64,000 bases of DNA from Vicia villosa (taxonomy: Eukaryota; Streptophyta; Magnoliopsida; Fabales; Fabaceae): NCBI RefSeq assembly GCF_029867415.1, contig NW_026705327.1, positions 558,001 through 622,000 on the forward strand, read 5' to 3'. Shown piece by piece: positions 42,736 to 55,738 of the stretch. Position numbers and translations under genes: made by a program. The first letter of the stretch is position 1. The number at the start of each line of letters is the position of its first letter. The notes under the pieces were generated by a model that saw nothing but the letters and a program-made list of their open reading frames with translations, had not been told where the DNA came from and ran no database searches.

Positions 42736-45700
42736 TCCTGGTCAAAGGAAATCACATCCTCAGCTTTCCAGTTGCTCAATCCATTGTTGTGAGCAGGGAG
42801 TATCCAGCTGTTCCAGTTACAGTTGTCTTCTTCATCTTCCACAGCATTGATTTCATTAGTGGGGAAATGAGCCGGTGATCTTTCGGGATAAGTGATATAC
42901 TCTGCTGGATATGAGAGCCCAGGCTGAGATATCTCTGTTGGCTGAGCAAGATGCTCGATAAGGCCGTTCCATCCAGTCGGGATGATATTTTGAATAGAGA
43001 CTTGTGTATCCTGGTGAGGAGTGTATTCTGACAGAAAGTAACCCTCGTTATTTGGTGTTTCCCTGGCTTCTTCAAGAGTAAAATTGTCGTCGTAATATTC
43101 ATCCCATCCAGTTGGGACAACGTCCTCCATAGCAATTTGTGAGCTCGGAGGAGCGGAATATTTCACCATATAGTCATATTTGCCACTGGGCTCTCCTAGC
43201 GTATCCCATACTTCTTTGGGTGGATTTTGATATTGCTCAGCGATGGGACTTGTGAAACTTTTGTCATTTTCAAATTGATCACCCCATCCCGTTGGGGTAA
43301 TGTCTTCCATAGCAATATAAGAATTCTGAGGTGCGGTATACGGATAATTATACTCGCCGCTTGGTTCTCCCACAGCATCCCACATTACCATGGAAATGGG
43401 TGGAATTTCATCAAGATATGGCTGAATGATATGGTTCAAGAACACTCCCTCATCTTCAATGGCGTTTACTTCTTGGCTGACGAAGTGTGACATTAATCCT
43501 CCAGAACGAGGACTTTGATCATTCTTTTGATTTCCACTATCATAGCCCAGGCCTAGCTTGTCGGACTTGTAGGGTATATCGGGAAGCTGTCCCCATACTG
43601 TGCAATCACCTTGTTCGATCACAGCTTTGGCATCTTTGAGAGAAGCCATAGTTGTAGTTGGAATAGCAGGAATATGCTTGGTGGTAGAGACATCTGGAGA
43701 GACCAACTCAAAAGATTGGCAGGGAGTTTCAATGAATTCGTCATCCAACTCAACATATTTGGAATTGCTCAGGTGACTAACCACATATTCCTCTTCGCCA
43801 TAAACTATGACAATCTTTCCTTTTACTGGATACTTCAACTTCTAATGCAGGGTAGAAGTTACAGCGTTTGCCCCATGTATCCAAGGGCGTCCAAGTAAAC
43901 AGGAATATGTTGGGTGAATTTCCATTACGTAAAAGATAGAATCAAAGATCTGAGAGCCCACTCTGAATGGGAGATTCACTTTTCAGTATACTGTTCTTGT
44001 TGACCCGTCAAAGGCTCTTACCACAACATCGCTTGGTTGTAGCACAATTCCTTCGAAGTCAAGCTTTTCTAGTACTGTTTTTGGCAATACGTTCAAAGAA
44101 GAACCGTTATCTACCAGCACATGAGATAGAGTGGTGCCATTACATTCAATGGAGATATGTAGGGCTTTGTTGTGATTTTTTCCAGCAGGGGTTAGATCAA
44201 CATCAGAGAAACCGAGGCCATTATTCACGGTTAAATTGGCAACACAATTCTCAAATTGGTCGACTGAGATCTCTTGAGGCACATGCGCAACTTTCAGGAA
44301 CTTTATCAGAGCTTTGGCATGAGCTTCTGAATATTTTAGCAGAGATAGCATTGAGATTTTTGAAGCAGTGTGCCCCAGTTGCTCAACAATATTGTAATCA
44401 CTCTTGCAGATGATTTTCAATATTTCCTCCATTTCTTGCTTTGATGGATCCTCAGCAGTGATCTCCACCGGTGTTTGAACTTGTTCAACTTGTGGCTCTT
44501 TGCCTCGAGCGCTGTCATCTTGATTAGGAACTGGGACCCGGACTGGACCAGCAGCAATATTTGGAGAAATTTCTGGTGAAAAGATTCTTCCACTTCTCGT
44601 GATCTTGCTGGTACCCACAATATTATCCACAGTTGGAGTAGTTAACTTTGCGGCCTCTTCAGTCGAGGTATCCTGCTTAACTCTATGGACATAAACATTA
44701 GTGTCGTAACCCCATGGGACAGTTTGTCTGAGGAGTATGGAAATGGAGTTGGACTAGCAATGACTACTGATGCTACTTTGAGTGTAGCAGAAATTTTGAA
44801 CGGAGCCTTGGCAGAGATTTTGAATGGTAAGCTGGAGATCACTAAGACATCCTCTAGTCTCATCCCGTTTGCAAAGACTTTGCATAACACGTCCATAGAA
44901 GGGAGCTTCTCAAACATAATGATACGACGATCCATCTACTTTTGAATTCCCATTCTCATATTTTCACAACCATTGGGCAGGTATGAGCAATAAAAGCAAT
45001 CGGGGTCACACCCTGGAAAGTAACCAGCTTGGGTTAGTTTTCCTTTGACTTCGAAGAGTGGAGTTGACAATTCGTTCACATAGATGTAAACAGTGTCCAG
45101 GATAGCATTAACAGTTTTATCATGCTTTGGCATAGGCGACGCGATGACATTTGGAGTTTTAGAGGATCGAACTCGATTTCCCCAGCATCTATCATATCTT
45201 GTATTTTATTTTTCAGGGCCCAGCAGTGATCTGCATCATGTCCTAGACAGTTTGAGTGATACGCACATGTTGCATCGGGGCGATAACTCGGAGAGGAAGT
45301 GTTGACATTCTTTGGAGGATCTTTTAATGTGATCAAATCTGCTTTTAGCAAATGCTGCAATGCCTGAGAGATTGGCATATTGATTCTTTGGCGCATCTGG
45401 TCGACGCGTATATTTTGGCTGTTGATCTTTTTGAGGCGCAGATGCGGAGATCAGAACTGCCCCTACGGATTGGTGATGCTCATTCTTGCGACCTTTCTGA
45501 ATTTTCATTGTATTGACCTCATTTCTTCCGCTGATGGGCCTTTTTGTAGTACCAGAGGAGGAGCCTATTTGAATTTTTCCATTTTGAATGCCACTCTCGA
45601 CACGTTCTCAGGTCAATATCAGGTCAGTGAAACCTGATGACGAGCTTCCCAGCAAATGACTATAGAAAGGGCCAGTTAAAGTGCCCATGAACATGTCGAC

Positions 45701-46464
45701 CAGCTCACGATCAGATAAGGGTGGTTGAACCCTTCCAGCCATATCTCTCCACTTTTGCGCATATCCTTTGAAACTCTCTTTTGGTGCCATGGACATGCCC
45801 CTTAGTTGAGTACGGGTTGGTGCAAGATCAGCATTGTATTGGTACTGTTTGTAAAAAGCAGCAGCTAACTCTTCCCAAGTATGTACCCTTGTACTTTCCA
45901 GTTGGTAATATCACTCAAGTTGTGTACCCGACAGACTTTCTTGGAAGAAGTGAATCCACAATTTATTATCTGTGGTGTGAGGTATTATCTTCCTCACATA
46001 GGATCTCAGATGTAATTTTGGGAAAGAAACTCCATCATATTTTGCAAAGACATGAACTTTGAATTTTGGAGGGATAACAACATCCGAGATGAGTCCCAGA
46101 TCATTGAAATCTAAGCCAGGTATTTTTTGTATCTCCATAGCTTTCATACGTTCTTCCAGCTGCTGGTACTTGTCATCATCCGGTTCGTCTCCAGAATGAT
46201 CATCTTCTTCATTGGAAGAGAGAGAAGGTTTGGCAGAACCCTGGTTGCTGTGATTGTCTCCTTGTTCACCATCACCGACTATTTCAGGGATTGGTGGCTT
46301 TTTGAACTTTTCAGTTGGCTCAAGCCTACAGATCCTTTGGGCTTCTTTTTCTTCTTGATTATCAAAGCTTTCAGTTCTTGTTGCCCCTTTGCCAGTTCCA
46401 GAATTGCCACTTGAACTTGGGCGTTCTGTGCTTCGAGATTCTTGATGCTCATTTCAGATTCCAT
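42736..46464 (-). pseudogene. gag-pro: OGRE-2 gag-protease, multiply broken
   Basis: It is collinear with the OGRE-1 gene: coiled N-terminus (ATG 46464), gag core, CAYHSNCLGHDADHC knuckle (about 45205-45265), second Cys cluster, VDNGSS protease (about 44100-44120) and the ME(D/N)..PTGW linker repeats. Nonsense codons lie at 45911-45913, 45608-45610, 44936-44938, 43983-43985 and 43842-43844. Frameshifts occur near 46310 (small deletion), 45405, 45160 and 44720. The AG tract that is expanded in OGRE-1 is in frame here, which identifies the OGRE-1 change as derived. No functional product is expected. Confidence 0.9.
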
Positions 46465-46751
46465 CTCTTCTGACTGAAATAAACAGCGAGAAGATGAGAA
46501 ATCTGTCATGTGAACCTGTTATGCAATGTGTATGAATGAATGAAATGTATATGCAATGTATATGAATGCAATGTATATGCAATGTATATGAATGAAATGT
46601 ATGTGCAATGTTTTCAAGGATCTTAGAGTTTAGATTTGTTAAAACAAAGGAGAAACAAACATTAGTTAAACAATTTATTTCTTTTTTTTTCTTCTTTTTT
46701 CTTTGCCTCATTTGGGCTTACAAAACAGAAAAAAAGGAAATGAATGATCCC

Positions 46752-48047
46752 TCAGGTCTCTCATGGACGTTTTCTCTTTGCACCCAGGAATGTGTTGATC
46801 TGCTGCTCTTCTTGAAGTTATCCGGTGAGCTCCAATATCCTTCTCTCATAGTCTTGATAGTGTGCCTTGAAGGTATCTCTTTCCTCTTTCAGTTGAACCT
46901 AAGATTTTTGCAACTCTTCTAGGCAGTTGGCATATCCGGGTGTAGAATAACTTGGGGTTCGTCTCCTTCGACCTCTGGCTCAATAGTCACAGGTAGAACA
47001 GCGGGATATGGCATGATGAGTTTCTGAGCATGAGCCCGCACCCATCTGAGGTAAGGTTCCATAGGGATATAATTCCATTGCCCTAGAGTTTTGCTTTCTA
47101 TTCTATAGACACTGCCCCATGCATGTATGAACCTTCGTCGGTGCCTATGAGAATCATTCTCGTAATCAAACACAATGCCACGGATAATCATGTCATGAGG
47201 ACCGTTGCTCCTTGCATATCCGAATTGGCGTAGAGCTAAAGAGGGATTGTAAGTGATGCCCCCTTTGATGCCAAGGAGTGGCACATTAGGGTAGTCTCCA
47301 CAATGATCAAATGATAGTAATGTCTTTTTGAAAGAAGTTGTTCCACCGGATATATGAATGAGACAAAGACATAATCCTGCGAGACCATTGAATTCTTTGT
47401 TCATTTCTTAACACTGATCGGGGAAGATGAAATGTAAACCACCTAGCCAGTAGTGGTATACAGCACATAAGAGTTCCTCGTTTCTTCATTGTACGAGTGT
47501 GTAGAGAATGTAGAATGTCTCCCAGCAATGTTGGTACCGGGTTACGGGTTAGGAAAAGGTTGATGATGTGTACACTTAGAATGTCTCCCAGCAATGTTGG
47601 ATAACTTTTGTTTTCTAGTAGTAATCGAGCCATTTCCATTAAGAACTTAGCAAGCAAACCCTTAACTCCACTTTTTGTTTCCCAATTGGACTTGATTTCT
47701 GACTTTCGCAAATGTAAAGCAGCAGCAATGACTTCAGGTTTTGGAATCCTTGCTAATCCAGTGAAAGGTAATTGATTTCGAACAGGTAATCCAATTAGTT
47801 CAGAAAACTCTTCCAAAGTGGGTACTAACTGGTAATCAGGAAATGTAAAACAATGATGTTCGGGATCAAAGAACTGGAATAAGACCTGTATCATGTCTTC
47901 TTCAAATCTTGAGGTAACCAAATGGAGTAGGTGACCATGCCTTTCGGTGAACTGAACATTCCTGGGGAATTCCAATATTAGGTCCTTAAGTTCAGATGGT
48001 ACCGTTGAGATGTTGATTCGGATGTAATCTCTGGTAGCGGGAGCCAT
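46752..48047 (-). pseudogene. OGRE-2 ORF1, broken
   Basis: ATG at 48047 (MAPATRDYIRINIS). The N-terminal half is open and very similar to OGRE-1. About 60 bp encoding EEVMALLIYGL in OGRE-1 is replaced by a second copy of the nearby GAATGTCTCCCAGCAATG stretch (about 47577-47597, original near 47511), a templated patch. An inserted base near 47310 shifts the frame, and a one-base deletion near 46921 gives an early stop before the coiled-coil C-terminus. It keeps the 63 bp segment that OGRE-1 lost. Confidence 0.85.
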
Positions 48048-48720
48048 TACCTGTAATAAATAAACAAAGGTAAACTCTTTGATCCTTGAAGTGTTTAGTG
48101 AGAAAATGATATGCTTATGATGCTTATGATGTCAAACATGTGGCACACACAAACAAATCAAACAATAGCCTTAGGTTTAAAGGCTTGCATGAAGCTGATA
48201 GGTGATACCCTCCCCACTGAAGTTGAGTTGGTTAAAACCTGTCCTAGAATAGTATTCGGGTTCTATGATCCTTGGAGGTAACATCTCAACACGGCGCTCG
48301 GACGGCCGATCAAAATATTCCTCGAGGATAACTAACTTCGATCAATTTCAAAGCTAGCCACTTAATAGGCCACAAGTCAAGTTCAACTAAAAGGTTCTAA
48401 GACAAATTAGTGTTTAATGACATTTCGGAAGCCTAATATACTCCTTGATCGTTTTCAAGGGACATCAGTATAAACCAAAGTATCACACTAACGGTGACTA
48501 CCAGATCAACTGTATCGGTACATGCCGTACAGTTTCCTTGGTCTATTGTCACATACTTAAGGTATCTCGAGATTTGGGTTAGAATCTTTCACACAAGCAA
48601 AGTTCCCAAACAAACCTTTGAAAAATAGAGCAATCAAATCAAACAATTGAAAACATCGGAGTGATCTATTCTCTAAAGGTAACCCCTTTTTGAAAACATT
48701 TTGTTTTTTTTGAAAGTAAA
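48048..48720 (-). other. OGRE-2 leader (5' UTR)
   Basis: Strongly similar to the OGRE-1 leader with scattered substitutions. No ORF. An acceptor-like TTATTACAG lies directly before the ORF1 start. Confidence 0.65.
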
Positions 48721-48738
48721 TCCCCAGCAGAGTCGCCA
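48721..48738 (-). other. Primer-binding site of OGRE-2
   Basis: TGGCGACTCTGCTGGGGA on the minus strand, four bases from the 5' LTR. Confidence 0.9.
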
Positions 48739-48742
48739 GTTC

Positions 48743-51700
48743 TGTGGACCTTCGTTTTCGGCCATACCTCTCGCGGAGAGATACGTGAACTGACTCTTTT
48801 TTGTTTCTGCTTTCGTATTTGAAAAATCAGAGAGTCGCCACCGACCTTTTATTTTATCCAATTAAGGAAAGGTTTATAAAAGAAACAGAAAAAAGACCTT
48901 TAAGAAATTCTGGGTAAGGGGGTAGGTTATACAAAGGGAAGGTGTTAGCACCCTTTGTATCCATGGTTATCCATGGGCTCTTTAATTTGCTTAGCTCACT
49001 TGTTTTCGATCACTTTTCAGTTGCTTTAAAATGCTCGTATGTGGTTTGAGATACCTTTGTAAATTGACTTTGTAATGATCCTTGTGCGGATGTATACAAA
49101 GTGTTTTTATCTTTCAAAAGATGTTTTTGAAAAAAGAACATTAACTTCGTAATGATCCTTGTTTGGATATATACAAAGTATTATCTTTTTAGAAAGTTTT
49201 TTTTTGAAAAACAATGATATATGAGAATTTTGTTTGTTTTGATTTGAGCAAGCAAATTAGGAGGTCTACCCTGAGTTATAAGGTCTTTATCCTATTTCCT
49301 TTAAAAATCTATCCTTTCACCGGATATAAACAAAAGTTCGATTTTGCGTTTGAAATAACAGAATTTGACTTTGAATTTGAAAAGAATGAGAAGGGATTAC
49401 CTTAAGAGGTGCAAGTGTGATTGTGTTTGGATTCAAATATTTTATCTTTGAAGTTAGTGATCTAACGATTCAATTTTATCTTTGGCATACACGCAGTTTA
49501 TATGTGCTGGAATTTAAAATGCGGAAAGTAAATCTACGCTATTACATCGAGTGTGCAGAAAATGTAAACTACGCCTATTTACATGAGTTTGACAACCTAT
49601 ACATTTATCTAGGAATTTAAATTGCAAAAAAATAAAAGAAATGTTTTTGGATTTTTTGATGATTTATTTTAATTTAATTAATGCATGATTAATTAAATTA
49701 AAATGAGGAAAAAAGATGAAAATAGATTTAAACATAGAAATTGAGTTCAAAATATGTTCAAAATGTTTGTTAATAAATTTTAAAACAAAACTAATTTTTT
49801 TGGAATTTTTGAAATTGATTTGAAATTTATTAAGTTAATTAATACATAATTATACAAATAATTACACAAATAATTAAAACTTAAAGAGAAAATTATTCTA
49901 AATATGTACAAAATTATCCTATAATATATAAACAATATTTAATATAAAGAACAAATTTTTTTATGATTTTTGATTGGTTGAAAATAATTAAAAGATAAAT
50001 ATATGCATATTATCTAATTAATTATACAAAATATTTAAATTATGAAGAAAAATAAAATATTTTTGTATCAAAAAATAAAACATTATTTTAGAAACTTAAA
50101 AATATTTTTTATGTATTTTTTGGATTTTTAAAACTATTTTTAATTAATTTTATAAAGAAATTAAAATAAAATAGAAAATAAAATAAGGCCTGATCCTGTG
50201 TGGTTGATCTGAGGGTCTATGGCATGGGGAGTGTGTTTTGGTGCGTTAGATGAAGAATTGGTGGAGATCTATGGCCTAGATGCGTGGATACATGGTACAC
50301 GTGGTTAGAGGTGCAACATGTGATCATTCAGAGTTTGAAAGTCAAACGTGGGACCCACGAAAGCTGACTGGCGAATGAAAGTGACAGAAATGGCCACGCG
50401 TGCGGTCAACATGTCAACCTCACTATTCATCATCTTCCTCCTTGGTACCTGCGGATTTTCATGCAGACTTACCTGCGGATTTTCTTTCAGATTTCCATGC
50501 ATTTGAAAACCTACAAAAACAGCTATGAACAAAAAACAAAAGGGAACCAGATCGACTTAAAATGACCTCCTGAACACGATGGTGGTCTTAGTTTTGCTAT
50601 TTGAGTGTTGTAGCTACGGATTCGAAGAGATTAAAGTTTGAACATGCATGAACACTCATCAATGGTATTGAGCAATTTTCACGTGGAAACCAACATGTTA
50701 AAGCCCAGACCTGCCCTATAGGACCTCATGAACTCATTAGAATTATTAGATTACATTGAGGTTGATTAAATATAGGAAAACGAAAATTAATTATGTATGA
50801 ATATGAAGAACACTATGCATGTGTTACGACTCTCATGGGACCATATTAAGGGTTCATTCTTACTCTATATGATCTCAGAAGATGATTGGAAAGCTTGTTT
50901 TGTATTGATATTGATTGGAAATATGAAAATGAAAATTACAAAGTTTGGAGATTTTTTGAGAATTTTGTGAAGTTGATGGCTATCTCTCTTGCTATATTTC
51001 GTGTCTCTTCTTGTTGTTGATGTATGCCAAGCTATTTATAGGCCAAGAGTGCTTAGAAACTAAGCCAAGAAGTATTGATTGTCTTTGTTGAATTCTTGAT
51101 TTTTAAATATTAAAAATCTTTGAATTATTGACCAAGTCTTGCTTCTCTTCAATGCTCTTGCCTTGTACTTCAATCTTTTGCAGCAAACTAAAGATTCTTG
51201 GATGACCCGTGCTTAGAAACTAAGCTATCCATTATCCTTCCATTTTCCATTTTCATTTAATCTTAAAATAGAATAAAATTAAACCAAAAATGGATAAAAA
51301 TGGTGTGGGTTTTGTCTTGGTCGTGGGAGGCCCATAATATCATGGCAAATATGTTTGAACTATGAAAACTTGGCCCCATTTGGAAAAAATACATTTTTGA
51401 GCAATGTTGGTTTTATGCATTTTCCCAAAATTTAGCCAACTTCAACAAGGTGTAAATCCTTCAATTTTTGTCATATGAAGGAGATCTTTCATTTTTTGGA
51501 AACCTCAAAGAGTCCTCTAACCAATGTCTTTGGTCTCATGTCAAAATTATTTTTGATGCTCCTTGTGTGTCCTTTTGAAAAAAGTGTCTTTTTGTTGACT
51601 TTCAAATGTTGAATCTATTGACCATGGGACCAATTGCATTTGAAAGATAATTGAATTTCCTTAAAAATGAGCTTTGGTTTGAATTTTTTGGATGAAGGAT

Positions 51701-53410
51701 GAGAGACTTATGACCAGTCAAAGTTCAGTTGACTTTTCAGGTAAAAACCCTAATTCTGAATCTTAGGGTTTTGTTAATTTTTGATCTTGCCTTGATGAAT
51801 TATGATCATCCAATGATCAAATGATGAATCCTTTGATAAAATATGAATGTTAACAAAAAATTTCATTTTTGACTGTCTGTTGACCTTTTTGGTCAAACGG
51901 GTGGTCTGTTGACTGTTTGAGCTGCTGACGGTGCGTCTGAGTGAATTGAAGTTTGAAATTTTGTATGATGGTACTTTGAGATATATGGAGGTCCATGAAA
52001 TCCATTTGAGGTCTCAAAAACTTGTTTCTCCTGAAAAAACAAGAAACCCTAATTATGGACTGTTTGTGTAGGAGACAGTTAAGCGTACCTGATTTTTGTG
52101 CAGTGCTGAGTCTCTGCTAATCATGTGATATTCAGAAGACTTCTAGGACAAAAATCTTGGAATTTTGAAATGAAAAAGTTTGATTTGATTGATGGTACAA
52201 AACACTGAGAATTGTACTGTCAGCAGTTTGACTGTCAACTGACTGTTAATGTAGCAGTTAGAGTGAAAAATCAACAGTCAAAGTTAATTTTCTTTTTGTT
52301 GTTTTTGTTTTATGTGAAAAATGAAAGTTTATTTACATGACTTGTTAAAAAACACAGACATAATAAATAACTAATATTTACTGTACGCGAGCAAAATTAC
52401 CGATAATAACCCTGAAAAACATTTACTGCACAAAAAAATAAATATTTGACTGGCAGAAAACACACAAACTATTATCTTAATAACTAAGCAACATTATGAC
52501 AAATAGTACAACATTTAATACTGACAGTACAAATATTACATACTATAATGAACAGTACGACAAGTAAACGGTACGTTTAAGAAAATAGGAGATACGACAA
52601 ACTTTAAGAATGACGATTGATAACCCATGCTACAAATAATAACATGTAGATGATTGGGAATGCAAGCATCCCAGGTCCAAAGTCTTCAGGGCTATATAGA
52701 CAAAAGAAAGACATGATTACCACCACGACGGTGATGACCATAAGAAAACACGTTTCCCACCGCTTCGTCATTTTGTCGGGGAAGAAGAAAGAATGGATAT
52801 GAAGTAGGAATTTGAGAGATGAGTTAGAATTTGATGTGAGATTTTATGGAAAAAATGAGATGTATTTATAGAATGAAAGAAGGATAGAAACGTTGGGGAA
52901 TGAAGTGATTCCGTACAAAAGAAAAATTTGAGTGGAAGTAAGATTTGAAAGAGAGTGTATGATAGTGTTGGGAAAAAGAGAGATGTATAGAATAAAGTTA
53001 GGATTTGATTTTTTGAAAAAGAGATTTGAAAAGATTTTGAAAATAATGGAATATAGTACAAAATTAGTGGGAAAAAAAAGATAATAATAATCTACTTGTT
53101 TCCAGTACAGTCTGAGTTTCCTGATTCTGCGCCTGCAAAAGATTTAACTCTGTCCCAATTGTGTCAGTACTATTTATATGTAAGTAAATATCAAATAAAT
53201 AGCATGCGTGAAGTAATAAACAGTATTTGGCGTTTGCGTAAGAATAAATTCAACTGTAAGCCAAAATACTGTATAAGAAAAAATTCTAAAAACTAAGTAT
53301 TTCATATGTCAAGATATTTATGAAATAAAAATCCATGATTATATGAGATTCTTAATTTTTAGATTGGAGTTTTCTTGAAAAAAGATGCGGGCAAATTTTG
53401 GGGTATAATA
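48743..53410 (-). repeat. OGRE-2 5' LTR
   Basis: 4,668 bp. Its outer terminus is mutated (TATTATACC on the minus strand). Relative to the 3' LTR it has scattered substitutions and some small indels, for example near 36890/51780 and 51600, more than between the OGRE-1 LTRs by eye. TATA is at 52864-52870 and the 55-codon ORF at 52604-52771. Confidence 0.94.
52604..52771 (-). CDS. LTR-encoded small membrane protein, 55 aa (5' LTR copy of OGRE-2)
   Basis: ATG at 52771 (MTKRWET; the +4 base is A here), TAA at 52604-52606, 168 bp as in the other three copies. One cysteine of the loop (residue 31) is Phe. Otherwise it follows the OGRE-2 3' LTR copy, with Met and Arg restored near the C-terminus as in OGRE-1. 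It is still open although the rest of this element has many stops, but a 168 bp target is small, so this is only weak evidence of constraint. Confidence 0.5.
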   Translation of the reverse strand: MTKRWETCFLMVITVVVVIMSFFCLYSPEDFGPGMLAFPIIYMLLFVAWVINRHS

Positions 53411-53415
53411 AATGG
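53411..53415. repeat. Target site duplication of OGRE-2, right copy (AATGG)
   Basis: Matches 33811-33815 exactly. Confidence 0.95.
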
Positions 53416-54395
53416 TATGGTAATTGTGCAAATGAAAAGTTTCCTAAACCTGTTATGCTTTAGAAAACTATAAATGAGTACCTTGAATGATACGACTTCA
53501 AAAACAATATCCTACCATACATTCGCAAGTTGAAACACTCAAGCTTTGGAAAATCACCTCAAAATTCTTCGAATTACCGACAAAATTCGAGTACAAACAA
53601 CCAATAAAAGAATTAGAAAAATAAAACTAGTATCTAATACTAAATAGCCTTGGTGAAAGTGGGAAAAATGAGTGAACCAAGTGGAATAGGAACCCCACTG
53701 GTACAAAGCAAAAAAACAAAATTTTACTATCATCGCTTAGCGGATGACATAAAAACCTGAAAAATCAGAACAGAAACAGTTGTTCCAATTTTCCTCCACT
53801 TCACCTAAATACTTCTTAATCCTAATTATAAACAACATTTACAATCATCGGGATGCCTCCCAACAAGCGCTTGTTTTACGTCGTTAGCTCAACGCCTTTA
53901 TTGTTTCGGTGTTTGGAAAGTAGCTTCCTCCAATCATGCCATGGTGACGTCTCACTGCACAAGCCTAAAGAAAGTGTCCTAACTAAAGCACTCAACAAAC
54001 GTTACAAGTTCAAATATATACAATGATTAAACGAACATAATATCCAAAGTATACAACGATATACACAAACAAACACATATATACAAGTAAGGAAAAAATA
54101 CAATTATTATCATACAAAAAGAGAAAATTGGTGAATGTGGATTCATAAGTTGAAAAGTGAAGATTTTGAATAACGAACGGGTCCGATCTCAACGTGTTTC
54201 ACCAACATTCACCAACAAAGTATACTTGTATGCAAACATATACAAGTAACTATTTGGTGAACATAAACAAGTCAACATATACAAGTAAATATATACACGT
54301 GAAACTATACAATATATACGTTATATACAAAGCTCAAAACCATAAAAACTATTGCGATGAAATTCAAGAAACCATCCCCGGCAACGGCGCCATTT
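53416..54395 (-). repeat. Array internal segment 2, right part, with primer site
   Basis: Continues the segment interrupted at 33815. Perfect tRNA-Asp-type primer site at 54375-54392, three bases from LTR B. Non-coding. Confidence 0.8.
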
Positions 54396-55738
54396 TGTTG
54401 AATTCAGTATAGGGCAAGCAACAAAAAAGATTTGGAATTATTGATCCGGGAATTATCGTCCTCAGAGATGGAGAGATGCCATTCAACAGTTTCTACGATT
54501 TCAAACTTGGGATTGAATGAGGACAAAGAAAACAAAGATATAGACAAGAAAAGAATAAACACACTCTTAGAAGAGAAATAACTTATCGAGAATGTAAATA
54601 TATTCACTCTTCACAAACATACACTTACCAACCCATTATACTCAACCTACGATACTCATATATGTCATCACGTACCTCTCACATAAGCGTCCATCTCTAG
54701 AGCCTAAACAAGATCAACTCACAACTAAGGTTAACTCTAACGCGAAGTGGCGAGAACATCCGTATTCTCGCGTCGGCGATCTCTCGCGCCGCTGCAACAC
54801 AAAAGAATTAAGTACAGATACCCACAGTGAATGCTAGCTCAAAATCTATCTCTAGAGTTCAGAACCAACAGATTATGATCCTAGATCAGAATTCAAGAAG
54901 TTTATCTCTAAGGCAGCCCAAATCCCCAACATAGAGCAAAAATCCAAAACAACATCAACACAGATTTGTAAAGCAAGTTAAACATAACATTATAATCGGT
55001 AAATATACATAAGATTCGAGTAAATATACAAACAAACCCAACACAAAGAAATACATAGAGAATAGAAGACATAAACCAAACATCTCGCGGGTTGTCAGCT
55101 CCGGTTGATGAGAAATCCCCCTCTGATCTTCCAAGTGCATGACCCGGTGTTGTTTTCTAAGTCAATCCTACTCTAAGAATGAAGTTGATGGTGCGGGGAC
55201 TCAAAAGTACCCAATCCATAACCTAAAAATGTCATTTTTCCCCTTTTTACTAAATCAGAAAATTCGCGGGTCCGCTTTGCGGCACAGAGTCCACTTAGCT
55301 GAGTCTGCTAAAAATCAGATTTTGTTTTCGCCATAACTCGAGAACCGTGACTCCGAATTGGGCCCGGTTCAAAGCGTTTGAAATTTTATTCAATGCTCTA
55401 TCCAATAATGAATGAATCGAAACCAAAATGATGATTTTGTTCATCCTTGTTTTGACTCTATGGAAGTCCGCTTGATGGTGGCTAAGCGGGCTTGCACCAA
55501 AACTGCGAAATCGAAGCCGTGCATTTGGCACTTTATTCCTCAAGGCTCTAATAAGCATGAATGCCTATAAAAACAAAGGAAAAACTATCAAATGGTATAA
55601 AAGTATATGAAAATACAACTTTTCACAAAGTATACGTATTTATACACAATAGGGGAAATTATTCAAACGGTATTAACAAAAGTCTCGATAAGTGCCACTA
55701 TTTACATACACAAAATAAGTACATTTTGGCACTTATCA
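54396..55738 (-). repeat. Array LTR B (1,343 bp)
   Basis: Both ends present (TGATAAGTGCC and GAATTCAACA on the minus strand). Lacks the MITE. It differs from C and D by numerous substitutions, so it is one of the more diverged copies. Confidence 0.82.

Larger units (their letters stand above)
33816..53410 (-). mobile_element. OGRE-2: full-length but decayed Ogre retrotransposon
   Basis: The element is 19,595 bp on the minus strand with two LTRs, a primer site, all Ogre parts in the same order as OGRE-1, and perfect 5 bp duplications. It is a sister of OGRE-1, not a copy: LTRs and internal parts differ by many substitutions and indels. It has at least six nonsense codons, several frameshifts and a 1.36 kb deletion in pol. 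One LTR terminus is mutated (minus strand starts TATTATACCCC instead of TGTTATACCCC). It cannot move on its own. Confidence 0.95.
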
